Source: Gracilaria vermiculophylla
Taxonomy: Eukaryota; Rhodophyta; Florideophyceae; Gracilariales; Gracilariaceae
Direction of reading: 5' to 3'
DNA: 64,000 nt
Assembly (NCBI GenBank): GCA_019155205.2
Contig: JAHNZQ020000079.1
Span: 887,424-951,423 of the forward strand
Part shown: positions 33,937-45,566 of the stretch, in pieces
How positions within the stretch are numbered: the stretch's first letter is position 1
Layout: every line of letters begins with the position of its first letter
Position numbers and translations under genes: made by a program
Notes under the pieces: generated by a model
Databases searched by the model: none
Told to the model about the DNA's origin: nothing
What the model saw: the letters and a program-made list of their open reading frames with translations, nothing else

Positions 33937-33952
33937 CTGAGTTGGGAGACCA
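33937..33952 (-). promoter_or_regulatory. primer binding site
   Basis: Two bases after the 5' LTR the minus strand reads TGGTCTCCCAACTCAG, complementary to a tRNA 3' end ending in CCA. The third element has a near-identical site at 61505. Confidence 0.75.
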
Positions 33953-33954
33953 GT

Positions 33955-34507
33955 TGTCGTACTGTCAGCCTTCCTCTCGAGGTAGTAAAGCTCAACGTCT
34001 GTTAGGAGTTTTTGTTGACTCCAAAGGTGCGTGTTCCTAAAGGTGCTCTCCGGTATCCGCTGTCGCGAGCCAAGAGAATTCTTAAAGGGGATCTGCAAAC
34101 ACCAAGCGGAGGGGGAGGTTTACTGGGCGGACGATGCTCATTCAGCAGCTGCTATGATGCGATCTGGGGATCGGCGGCTTAGAAACCTGAGTTGATCGAC
34201 GAGTGACTCCGACCGGAAAAGTAGATGAAGACTCAAGGGTGCTTGCCTTTACTTCCCTGGAGGTGAAGCTCAACCGGCAGGTTAAATACCGAGCCAGGAG
34301 CCCGCCCCGACAGGTCTCACTACTGTAGTAATTACCTGCATAAATTAACTAAAATAAATAATAATTCTACCATCCCTTAAGGATACTGTAGCGCACGTGG
34401 GCGGAACTATGCACCACGTGGCCCAGCTAATAAAATACGAGTCCTGCTTAGGAATGCTACACCATAAGGCAACACCGCCATACTTTCTTAGGAGCCATTG
34501 TACTACA
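33955..34507 (-). repeat. 5' LTR of the 12.7-kb element
   Basis: 553 bp, TGTCGTACTGTCAGCC to GCCATTGTACTACA on the plus strand, followed by the CTGAG duplication. It should hold promoter and polyadenylation signals for the element on the minus strand. Confidence 0.93.
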
Positions 34508-34512
34508 CTGAG

Positions 34513-37500
34513 TAAGTCTAAGCACCTCCTGGCTAAGTCTCGACTTCTACGGTCCTTACAGAGCTCAGCTGGTCATCTATTTATGCTTCGAGGGCTCTTT
34601 GATCTGCAAACTTGTGTCTGCCACTAATTATCGGTTTCCGTAAGCCTATTGACCATCCTTGGCCTCCAGCTGTTTCGTTGCTGTCGCTTTTATTATATGT
34701 TTCATTTGGTCTCTCATATAAGGTTGCTCCACGGCTTTGCTCCCTAAACCCTTTAACCTCTTCGCTGTGCCTTCGAGGCAGTCTCACGTGCGCCCCTCGC
34801 TGCATTACATTTTGTTCACCTGGATTGAAAAGTGAAGGTACATTTTAATTGGTTAAGAAAAGAGAGTCGCTAAGGAAAAACAACACTGCATACCGTTTGG
34901 ATTCGGCAGTGGCTGAACAGAAGTGAAGTAATAATGGAATACTAAAGATGAAAGAAGAAGATAAAGATTTTTTTCTTATTAGAATGCAAGAAGATGAACA
35001 GACTACTCAGTGAAGAAGTAGTATCTGGACAGAAATTCTTTATCATCACGAAACCCTTAGAAAAAGCTACTCTTCGTAAATTTCTTCTACCTGTCGAACA
35101 AGAAACTAGAAACATTGGTTGAGCGTATAGAAATCTTAGCGTTTCAAAAGAAATGTTTATACAAATTCAGTCCCAGAGTTTGAGTACGGTAACTTCTCCG
35201 CAACACGTCTTAAATGTGATTTAACCTGCGGAGGCAACTATCGTTGGCGAATAGAGTTGTTTTTCTTGAACCGAGTGTTTTCTTTTAAGGTATTGGTTGC
35301 TATTTTGAGATCAACATCTCAATAGGTTGAGAAAGAAGAAGGTGTTGGGTATGGTCTGGTACAGAATCACTTAAAGGTGGCGCATAGCTAACGTATGCAG
35401 TAATGTACTTGCACCAACGTTTTCAGATCGAAGCTAAACTACAAAGCAGAGGTAGGCAATTCTACCAAGCATATTAAAGTTCTCGATAAAGGTGCTATCT
35501 AAAACTCAATATTGCGGTTTTCAACAATTTGCATCGAGGTACAACTCAGCAAACTGATGCATGACAGCTATGTGCACTTATAAGACCATGACAGGGCACA
35601 AACTCACAATGTTTGCGTGTCATTGGAATCATCCTCCTCTTACAATCATCATCTACGTCAACGAAGTCCAAGTGCTCGAATACGGCGTCATTGTCATGAA
35701 AATGACTTTAACTAAAAAATAGGGCCCACTATCTGGAACAGCAAATGCGTTCACCTAACAGTGGTTTTCAGCCAGCCCGTTGAGAAAGTACATGCAAACT
35801 TCTAAATCTCTAAATGAAAGCAATTTTCAAATACAAAAATGAGCAAAACCTCATTTTTAGAGTCATAGTAGTCACTGATATTATCTTGCAGAACCTCTCT
35901 GTCTATGAAGCGAATCTTTGCATTATCTCCAGGACCGTGAATCTCCTTTACGAACCATGACGTCAAAATCAGTACTTTTTCCGGCACTGATGAATAGAGA
36001 GCTTTTTAGAAGTCTTAAATTCAAAAAGGGGCTTCCAACTGAAGGTGGACGCCGTCGTGATCATCAAATTACTCGTCAGGCTCTTTTTCCACCCTCAAAA
36101 GTACCGTTTATGTACGTTTTGTATTCATTTTTCGACCATTATATCACAAAATTAACAGGAAGAGCTCGCGGCATAGTTCATAATATTCTTAAGAAATACG
36201 AGCCCATTTTGAAACGCGTATACTCGACGTGTTTTCAATGGATGTTTTGGATATCGCTTCAGTAATGGCGACTGCCGTCGTTTAAAAACAACAGAAATGT
36301 GCTCAGGATTACCGCTAGTGTGGCCCTGCACGCAGAGGGCGATGTGGAACTTATGCCTGATATTTAGAGTATCGAACTCTTTGTGTTCTACTTTTCTTAT
36401 TTTTCACAAGGCGATTGCTATTGCACGTTTCATTGGATACAGACCATAACACTATACAAATGCCATCTCCATGAACGTGTAACAGTTTAATGACGCAATT
36501 CGTATGAAGCATCACAAATGTCATAATTTGAACGCCGTTCGTGATGATTTGAAACTGTTTCTATAGGAATATGGTGAGTATGCTATTCAAAATATGTTTC
36601 ACAATGAATAAACTCAAGACCATTATATTAGAAACGTATTTGTGATTTCACCTAATGGGAAGATTTGAGCATGTACTCTATGCGCTCCTGGTAGCATGCA
36701 TGACTCTGTAATAGAATATTTCCGAAGCCCATACCATCATCGTAAACCACAAAATGCACAACACGGCGGAGTATCGGTTACGTTCTCAGCTTTTTGCAGG
36801 AAGTGTCATCTGTTTCTTTTAAGTTCAGCTCAAGATGAGACAGGTGATAAAGATTCAGAGCACATTGTATGCTAGAGTCAAGCTACCTCTGTTTTGCAAG
36901 CTTCCAAGGAGGGCATTAAGGCGTTCTAGGGCATGTTACGGTGCATAAAAGACCTTTTTCTTTACTAAAAGAATTGAGACCGGCAAATAATACTACTTTA
37001 CAGTGCTCATCTATTCAATTTCGAAACTCGAATGGTTGGCATATGCGAGTTCCTTTCAATCTATTTTCCACACATGCCTGAGGATGCGAGATACTATCTG
37101 CAGGACACATTCATTTTCTACTAACAAGTAGATGTCACGCAGACCATTGTCAGCGTCATCGCCATGAACTTCTGATTACGACTGTTCTCATCAAGGCTGT
37201 GCAACCTAATCTCTTCGTGTTTTTTCCTATGGCGTTTCAAGCTCTCTTCTCAATGTTTTTGATCCTTCATTATTGACACATGAAAAAAATCCATGTGGTC
37301 GTCTCCATTACCCTTCCCATGTATTACTGACCGCGGACGACCTAAACGGCGGCGGATCTTCGAGGAGAGTTAAAAAACGGGTTCTTTAGTGGTATTAAAT
37401 TCTTTCTCATGTATCGCTTTCTCGAGTAGATTTGTCTGTTTCATGTAAAATAAACAACTCTGAGTCAGGACATGAAGCCTTCACTGTATCGTTAACGTCT

Positions 37501-38635
37501 TTCTTCCATGCAAGTTGAGCACGGGTACTGACACTTTGGCGAATTGCTTTCATATAGACACATCTTTAGGAATTGTTGGATGCGCGGTAGTTACTTGAAG
37601 ACTATGGAGCGTTAAAAAGTACGCATCAGTGATTGAAAAATACGTTCGCGCTTCGAGATCATGTCCTTTTAATCATTTAGCAAAGCTTTCCATTTTTCTC
37701 GTCCAAAAGAAAGATGACTCTATATGGGATTTATGGAAAACACCAGTGTCCTTTTTGCGGAATCCGAAACCTCGTGGTGCAGAAACAGCTTTCTTTTCTT
37801 ATGCTATAGTCCGTCGTTTGAGAATGGGTTTAAAAGTAATCGTAACTGATCGTTGGGCAGATCCAGACGCGTATATCGCAGGAACAGCGCATTTCATGGA
37901 TAAGACTTCTACCAAGAGGATGGCGGAATACAGAAAGGCTTTAGAAATAGGTGGCTGGATAGAAGCTGAGCAAGACGGGTTATGGTAAGATGCGTTGTAA
38001 CCGCTGAGAGGGAGTGCTGTGTCTGTCCTATATGAAAACTGGTTGTGAGTTTGAATGTCGAGTTTGGAGGAATTACAGTTTAGATAAATAGTTTGGCACC
38101 AACACAGCAATAAGTAAATTTTGGAAAAAAGCTCGAATGGAGCGGAGGCATCTCCGATTTTCGCAATTTCTGAGTATTCGCTAGAGCGCTAATTTAACGA
38201 ATTTAAATGTGCAATTTTTTCAATTTGAGGTTGTGAAATTTGTCCACTAAAAAATCACGAATGCTCTGGATGCAGTTATCTTAGTTTTGTCACAGTCTAG
38301 CTCTATAGATACGAAAAAATCGAGTAACAAGACCGGTTCCTCACTGGAAAAAATCTTCACTTGAATAGTAATTTTAGCCTACTGATTCAGTTTTCTACCA
38401 AATCGGTAACAGTTTTTGGTAAAGTAGAAGACGAATAATTTTACAGAGCATCGGGGTACGAAAAGGGCTCTTTACAAAAGAGGCTCGTTTTTTAAATCTT
38501 TCAAGCTGAAATAAAGGAGTTCTTTCTTCTTCCTCTGGACTGCTCTTTGAGAGAGATCGGAAACTTTGGAACCAGTAGCTTCGTGCCGGCGACTTCTTCC
38601 GTGAACAAGTTAGTTATCAGACGAGGAACCATTTG
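34513..38635. other. spacer with short unassigned reading frames
   Basis: Mostly decayed sequence. Two plus-strand frames stand out by length: 35918-36265 (115 codons, basic and aromatic) and 37629-37988 (119 codons, e.g. GLKVIVTDRWADPDAYIAGT). I recognise neither; they could be TE fragments. No RNA gene was seen. Confidence 0.35.
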
Positions 38636-39099
38636 TGTGGTACTGTCAGCCCTCCTGTCGAGGTAGTAAAGCACAACGTCCGTTAGGAGTTTTTGGTGAC
38701 TCCAAAGGCGCGTATTCCTAAAGGTGGTCTCCGGTATCCGCTGTCGTGAGCCGGGGGAATTCTGTAAGGGATCCGCAAACACCAAGCGGAGGGGAAGGTT
38801 CACTGGGCGGACAATGCTCCTACAGGCGCTGCTATGATGCGACCTGGGGATCGGCGGCTTAGAAACCTGCGTGANNNNNNNNNNNNNNNNNNNNNNNNNN
38901 NNNNNNNNNNNNNNNNNNNNNNNNNNNNNNNNNNNNNNNNNNNNNNNNNNNNNNNNNNNNNNNNNNNNNNNNNNATACTGTAGCGCACGCGGGCAATATT
39001 ATGCACCACGTGGCCCATCTAATAAATTACGAACCCTCCTTAGGAATATTATACCTTACGGCCAAACCACCATAATTCCGTAGGAGCCACTGTACTACA
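38636..39099 (-). mobile_element. solo LTR, same family, containing an assembly gap
   Basis: Runs from TGTGGTACTGTCAGCC to GCCACTGTACTACA with exact ATTTG duplications at 38631-38635 and 39100-39104. The 100-N gap at 38875-38974 hides its middle. No internal element sequence is attached, as expected after LTR-LTR recombination. Confidence 0.9.
38875..38974. other. assembly gap (100 N)
   Basis: A run of exactly 100 N inside a repeated LTR, where short-read assemblies commonly break. Confidence 0.99.
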
Positions 39100-39328
39100 A
39101 TTTGATGCATCCAAATTACTGTCGCTGTCAGATTTCGATGAAAACGAGGTGGTGAGTTTCCTTTCTAAAACTGTGATACTTGTTTCATAGATAGTCGACA
39201 GTAATGCTTTACTTTTCTGAACACTAATGGAGCACTACTCTTCTCACAGAAAAGTCTCGGTACCTTCCCTCCGATTCGTCACCCATATCATTTTCGTCTT
39301 TATGTTCTCGACAAGTCCTCGGTACTTC

Positions 39329-39880
39329 TGTAGTAAGTGAATCCAAAGGTGATATTGTCATGTGGCTTTACGACAAGATATTTCCAAGGAGGGTTCGTTG
39401 TTTGTTAACTGAGCCGCGTAATGCATTATTTGGCCCACTTGTGCTAAAGTGCCATTTAAAAACGGTAGCATTTGGATGTATTGTAGTTAATGGGTGCAAT
39501 TAATTACTAGAGTAGTCCGACCTGCTGAAGCGGGCTCTAGGCGTGGTACTTAATCCGCCGATCGAGCTCCACCTCTTGGGGAGTAAACCAAACACCCTTG
39601 AGTCTTCATCTATTTTTCCAGTTGGAGACTCTCGTTGAACATCCGTATATGTCTAAGCTCCCGATCCTCAGGTCACATCGTAGAAGCGCCTGTAGAAGCA
39701 TTCTTCGCCCAGTGAGCCCACTTCTTTGTTTGGTGTTTGCAGATCCCCTTTCAGGATTCCCACGACTCGTGAGAGCAATTTTCGGAGCCCACCTTCGGGA
39801 ACTCGTGCCTTTGGAGTCATCAGAAACTGCTAGCGGATGTTATTCATTACCACTTCGAAAAGAGAACTGACGGTACCACA
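39329..39880 (+). mobile_element. solo LTR, same family, inverted and diverged
   Basis: The reverse complement of the family LTR, from TGTAGTAAGTGAATCC to GACGGTACCACA. Flanks ACTTC and AATTC are a 5-bp duplication with one change. It is more diverged than the copies at 33955 and 38636, so an older insertion. Confidence 0.82.
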
Positions 39881-41168
39881 AATTCGATACAAAAGCACTA
39901 GACGCACCAAAGTTTTGGAAAAAGAGTTCAGTATATCTCTCAGAAGATAAACGTTCCAAAACAATCCCAAGGAAGCAAATCAAGAAATAATCGTCCAAAG
40001 ACGGTTGTCTGATCCAAGAGAGAAAAGTGTGCCACATGAAACATGTCCAATTTTGTCTACAAAATTACGTTTATTGGCTGAATCGGAACATTCAGTGGTG
40101 TTATCGCCATGCGGACCCACTGAACCGGGATCTGCCGAGATAAAAGCTTGTGCGACCGATACGGCAAAAACGGTTCTCTAGCCGTTCGAATACATTTCTG
40201 AGGATTCTTAGTCTTCCGAAACGGATCTCTGCAGATACAGCGCATGTAACGAGAGAGCAGAAAGAGAGCACTTCTTTCTTGAATATGTGGTCACAGTGTT
40301 CGGCATTTCGGAAATAGCTGGATATTTTTGTCTTGATCTTTGTCAACGAGTAGCCATAAGATATAACAAAATAAGTGAATACGGAAGATGGATGATTAAT
40401 ATTACACGAAAATGACTGAGTACAATCTTGAACTTCGATTATCAGTAAACAGACCACTTGTATAAAAAAAACCTGATACAGAGTGTCTCATAAGGCGCTC
40501 CAAGCCTCGCTCCCTTGGAGATGTAGTCTCCACGAATGGGCCGTCCGAACCCCAGCAATGCAGATCGAACTCTCCTGAGTGCGGCTGGATATGTCTAAGA
40601 GATTTCAGGGGAATCAAAATTTGTGGGATGGAACGAAGAAGAGAAAATCCCAGAAAAGAAGTACAAAAAGGAAAATAGTGTGCAGAATAAGAAAGACCGC
40701 AGCGCTATGAGTAAAAAAATGGCGCAACAGTGATAAAGATCTCAAGAAATATATGAAAACAGGGACTAGAATACAGTAAAGTGCTGTATAATATCGGATG
40801 AAACTCAGTGCATAGCTGCATCTCCCCAGCAACGCAATAAGAGTAATCCTTGCTATGCACTATATCCCTGCAAGGAGAATGACTTTCTACAATGCCAAAA
40901 CACGAAGTGCCGAAATCGCTTGACTTCAATCTGATAGGTGCGTATAATGAGAGATTTAGCCTACGTAATGGTACTACGCCTCAGTTCTACGTATGTGGAA
41001 CTGCTGCATGGTTGTCATTTTTTTGCTATGTTTTTAAGCATAATAGAGGATTTACGCCGCATATAGTTTTGTATCGTCATCCTTCCAAATTATTACCCAT
41101 CATATAAATGGCACACCCGCACGAATTTTGTACGAGATATGGTCAAGAAAACGTGTAAAAATGGATTT
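39881..41168. other. spacer, no recognisable feature
   Basis: Short reading frames on both strands with no motif I recognise. Confidence 0.4.
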
Positions 41169-41890
41169 CTATACAATGTGACTATCGTAAATTTTGGCCC
41201 CGGAGTATGGCGATACGCACGACTTATGCTTGCCAACACGAGCAGCTTGGCGCATTTTTTGGACTAAAAATTCGGTAGCGTACAGTTTCCCAAGTTTTGA
41301 AACCCTCACTGATGTCGCGGTACTCTCCAAAGCATCCACCGTCGAGCTTCTCTTCTCAGAGACTCTATTAGTCGTGTCTACATCTACTAAAGGCCCATTT
41401 TGAAAGAAACGTTTCCGTTTCAGAACCATGTACAACCTTTTTGTCAATCGTCGTGTGCGCAGTGTTCATACGCACCTTCTCGAGGGCATTATGGCAGACA
41501 TAGTCTATCAATAGCTTCATTTGAGCCTTATGATTCAAGTCTCTGAAATTATTTTTCATAGTATGCAAAAGCCATCCTCCAAGACTGAGTGAGATCGTTT
41601 CAAGCGGCTCATTCTGTGGCTCTGTAAGCATTTTAAGACAACTGGACCCGCATCGGAAATTGTTGAGGAATACGGAGAGGAAAAGGAGTTGATGGAAGTT
41701 CTTATTGCAGAAACAGACGGAAACCCGAGTCTCTCCGCTCGGACAAGAACAAGCAGAAGGAACCCAAAAAGTGTCAATATCTTTCTGGGAAGGGCATTTG
41801 GGGTATGGCAATGAAAAGGATTAGCCCCGCTAAAGGAAAAGACACGGAAAGTATATCCTACTCGTACATGATTCAGAAGAAGCATTGGTC
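41169..41890 (-). pseudogene. possible BESS/MADF-like accessory protein relic
   Basis: The minus-strand frame 41811-41368 includes EPLETISLSLGGWLLHTMKN then NFRDLNHKAQMKLLIDYVCH, which resembles the BESS helix that accompanies MADF/Myb-type DNA-binding domains. Such proteins often accompany HARBI1-type transposases, and one lies next to it on the same strand. The similarity is weak and the frame is broken. Confidence 0.3.
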
Positions 41891-42334
41891 GCGATAGAGA
41901 TAAGCATCCTACTATGATGTCGAGCTGATCAAGTCCTTTCTCGCTCTCGGAGAAAAAAGACGCACGATGGGGAGGAAAAGCCCGTAACCTGAGAAACTAT
42001 GGGTTTCTATCGATCAGGTGAGAGCAAGGAAGAGACGAAAAGCTCCGATGCAATGCACGATGCGAAAATCAACCGGCTCGCGATCCACAAGAAGAGGTTA
42101 GAGATGGCCATGTAAGCGCGGAAGAAAGCAAGGGGAGTTTATTACCATATGGCAGGCATACTTAAAATGCTCGCCCAGAAGCTAATGTAGCAAATAGTAT
42201 CGTAGGGAATAATGCTACCTCCCTTCCATGCAGTGGTCTTGAAAGGGAGAAGTAACTATTATGCACACTGATCTACTCTTCAGAGCTAGACGCTTCAAAG
42301 AAAAAGTTTCGCGATACTCGTTCATCCCTACCGA

Positions 42335-42960
42335 TGCACGTCTTGAAGTAAAGAGGAAAAGCGGAGGTTACGCATAAGAGACCAACTGGAAACTTCTATA
42401 GCATGAAAAGCCGCGCGTAGTCCTTCCCGGTCCGGAAGTGTTTCAGATTCTTGTAGTTACACTCTACTGTGATGCTCACTTTGCTTATGGCTGTGTTATA
42501 AAATGCCTGCTTATCTGTTGATGATGCGGGATCAAATTCCGTTCGCAACCATGGTCGAAAGACATACGCTGCGTCTCCGAATACATGATAATGACGAAAT
42601 CTAGTTGGAACAAATCTCTTTAGTGTTCATTTTAGCCCGCTGTTGTTGTGGGAAGGTATATAAAGCTTGGAAACGATCCCAGGACCGCACAAGAAGGAAC
42701 TGAGTTCGTTTTAAGTAGTAACCGTTTGGTACGTTATACATTGCATGCTCTTCTGGCCTAAAAAACACGCTCTATGACAGCTATTTGATCCATTATGGCG
42801 CATCATTACTATCTTGATGCTGTAAGAGAAACCCAGGCAGCTACCAAAGAGGGCTCTAGCATCAAAGACAATCTCGGCATACATAGTAGCTCTTGATTGA
42901 AGCCTTTTATGCTGTGCTCTATTCACTAGATATCCCCCCATTTCCATAAACCTTTGGAAA
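42335..42960 (-). pseudogene. HARBI1 / DDE_Tnp_4-type transposase relic
   Basis: The minus strand reads FRHYHVFGDAAYVFRPWLRT, then STDKQAFYNTAISKVSITVE and LKHFRTGKDYARLFML. These correspond to the catalytic GDxAY Asp, the QxxFNxxxSxxRxxVE Glu region and the tail of HARBI1-like nucleases of fungi and algae. Upstream pieces (SQ..CITYQTVTT near 42720) fit the HKRxHxLKYQ block. Several stops and frame changes occur. It differs from the Plant_tran-type Harbingers at 8 and 16 kb. Confidence 0.6.
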
Positions 42961-45289
42961 ACCTCCTAAAAGAACTCACTGAGATGCACGTGTCTCATTC
43001 CAGATACAGGATCAAGATTTTGGGAAGTACTGCCGGAGAAAATACGTCATAGAAATATATAGCAAGCAAAAAGAGGCTGGTGAGCTTTGAAACCTTGCTT
43101 ATTAAGTATATTTGTCTACCCTATTGCATGAAACACACGCCCAAGATCTCCCTTTCGAATCTGAAACTAATGGAGTGACTGATCTTCTTAGTAAACCTTT
43201 AAGTTTGATGCGGTTTTTTTAATGTGTAAGGCCTTTGCAGTGATATTTTTTATATCAGCATAGGCCTTTTGTGGGCTTCGCAAACAAATTAGTAGGATTT
43301 GTGATGAATCATCGTCGTCCAAGCAAAGGTGTACAAGAGTTCCTGTATTTCTTTGTCTTTCGATCACCCTTGTAGTAAAGTAGTCCTCGTGACGAACTAT
43401 AGTTGCCTTTTGACCGTCAATACGGGTAGCAGAAAAGCGCGGAGGAAGGAATACCCAACCATGCACGAATTTTGCATAGCACAAATCAACATTTGATTTT
43501 TCGTATGATAGATTTCGGTATACGCAGCGGTATACGCAGCTGCGAACTTGGCTACAATACTTCGTACGATGTAAATATCCTATTAGGTTAGGGTTGTTTC
43601 TGCGAAGTTTGTAATTCTCTCGACAATAGTTCAGCACAAGGCTGGGTGCAGATCCTGTCTGTCCGTCATTTCCATTGATTTTACTTTGGCCAAATACCGG
43701 GACTGTTTATTTCTGTGCTTTTGATCGTTTACGTGGGAGCATACTTTCTTTAAATGGCGCCCTCGGGCTGATAGTGGGAAGTTATAGCCAGTTTCGAACT
43801 CGTGAAAATCCATTCCCCGTTGCCAACATCTATTTGAAAATTTTCAAGAGATAAATAGCGCTTGGGATTTCACTCACTTCCAAATACAATGCAGTCGCAG
43901 TAAACTGGTGCTGAAGCTAATTTGACTCAAAAGTATCCAAACAGAACCACCAACAATCGCAGAGCAAAAAGGATCTGGTGGATGTGATACGATGATGCAG
44001 GCGTGGAGGTAGGTTATTATGTTTTGTCAGCGAGTCAGCAGTATTAAATTTTTCTTGATTTCAAAGGAAACTATGGAATTCCTGCTCTTCAAAAAAATCT
44101 TGAGTCCGCTGCACTGCTTTTCAAACTTTGTAGTCTTTGCCTTCGTGTAGTGTGGCAGTGGTTTCAAATAGGCCCTCAGAATCTATGTTGGGAATGTGTG
44201 TAATCGCATCTGCTGAGGATACTGATTTCAATGTGCTCTTGATATGGAATACTTGTCATCTACCCCTGTGTAGGCAATAATCTCAGCCACATAAGAAGAA
44301 TGCGAAACTTTTCCCTATTTCTTTATGGCCTAGTCAATTAAATGGTATGTAGTGAATTCTATTCTGAAGCTCTATATCTAATACTGGTGAAAAACATCTT
44401 CTTTTAATATTGCTGATGAACAGATATGTTAATATAAATATCGAAAAATGAAATGACCTCGGCACAATCAAATGTACCGGAGCGGTGTTGAAAGGTACAC
44501 AGAATACGTATGTTTCGCTGTTCAGATGGCGTCGCATGGGCATCAAACACTATATCCGCCGTGAGATGGACAGTTCTTTCACTGTTTGGGGGATCCAGTT
44601 TATGCCAAATGAAGAGGTGCTCCCCATCTTAACCTTATAAGTTCATCTACCGTGGTACGACATGATGAAATATCCTACGTTTGTTACTTATCTTACTGCA
44701 GGAACCTTTTGAGCGCCTGCAATTTATGGCATAGAAGCTATTTATATACTTGTCGATAAAGAACCATATTGTAAATTGTTCAGTCTTCTTAACCGTACAA
44801 CCAATAATTTCGATTACGGCGTCAATAATGGCCATACTGGTTCTGTAATGCGACCCAGGTTCAACTGTAAAATATTGCTTCTTTTTTATTGCGCCGCTAA
44901 GTAACAGCTCGTCCATCAGTTTTAGAAACAGTATTTAACTGTCTGCATTCCTTCATCGCTGGATGTACAGAAGACTGAAATAAAACTTGCGAAAGAAGTC
45001 AGTTTCTGTCAAGATCCAGATTTCTTCCACTGTGGCTTTCTTCCTGCCCACCTCGCCGATACCGTATGTAAACGTAAACAGCTTCTATAGAATACCAAGG
45101 TTGTCTCCTCACTCGGATGGTTTTAATACGTAGAGGTCTCGCTTAATAAGGCCACACTGAAGATGTTCGCCCTCGGCATCGATGCCTCCCAAGCGAAACT
45201 TTATAATTGAAGAAACGGAGATAATAATACGGATGATATCAGAGTGTGCATTTGCTGAAATACTTTAGATATTTCCTTTTTTCTTATCT
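42961..45289. other. spacer with unassigned frames
   Basis: A 149-codon minus frame (43188-43637) and shorter neighbours show no recognisable domain. It may be further TE debris. Confidence 0.35.
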
Positions 45290-45294
45290 CTATT

Positions 45295-45552
45295 TGGAAC
45301 AGAGTGTCGATCGGTTCTCTGTCCTCGTCTGTCGGTCTAGTCGTTTCGTCTTTTCTCCCTTCTCAGATCCTCGGTCCCCCCGTCCCCCCTCTTACCGGCT
45401 GTAGAGCAGCGACGGCCTTAAATCCTAGAGAAGGTTCTAGTTCTTAACTACTTACTGTTACCATTAAATTGACACGATGTCCATAATTTCCGGTCACCTG
45501 TCATTATGTGCCTTGGGTCAAGTCATCAGGGTTTGCGAGGTACTGTGTTACA
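45295..45552 (-). repeat. 3' LTR of the 5.4-kb chromovirus
   Basis: 258 bp preceded by CTATT. A C-rich block (ccccccgtcccccctctt) lies in the middle. Confidence 0.93.
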
Positions 45553-45566
45553 CTCACCCTTTTCTT
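45553..45566 (-). promoter_or_regulatory. polypurine tract of the 5.4-kb chromovirus
   Basis: The minus strand reads AAGAAAAGGGTGAG directly before the 3' LTR. It overlaps the pol stop codon (45554-45556). Confidence 0.75.

Larger units (their letters stand above)
21768..34507 (-). mobile_element. complete Ty3/gypsy chromovirus with antisense ORF (12.7 kb)
   Basis: LTRs at 21768-22208 and 33955-34507 begin TG and end CA, and the whole is bracketed by CTGAG at 21763-21767 and 34508-34512, a perfect 5-bp duplication. Order on the minus strand: 5' LTR, primer binding site, gag, pol (protease, RT, RNase H, integrase, chromodomain), antisense ORF region, polypurine tract, 3' LTR. RT-RNaseH-integrase order defines Ty3/gypsy; the C-terminal chromodomain-like segment places it among chromoviruses. 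A piggyBac-like element is nested at 23670-25992. Multiple stops make it defective. Confidence 0.92.

Noticed and set aside
45360..45400. C-rich tract as a G-quadruplex regulatory element
   Set aside because: It lies within both LTRs of the 5.4-kb element and varies between copies; no further evidence of function.
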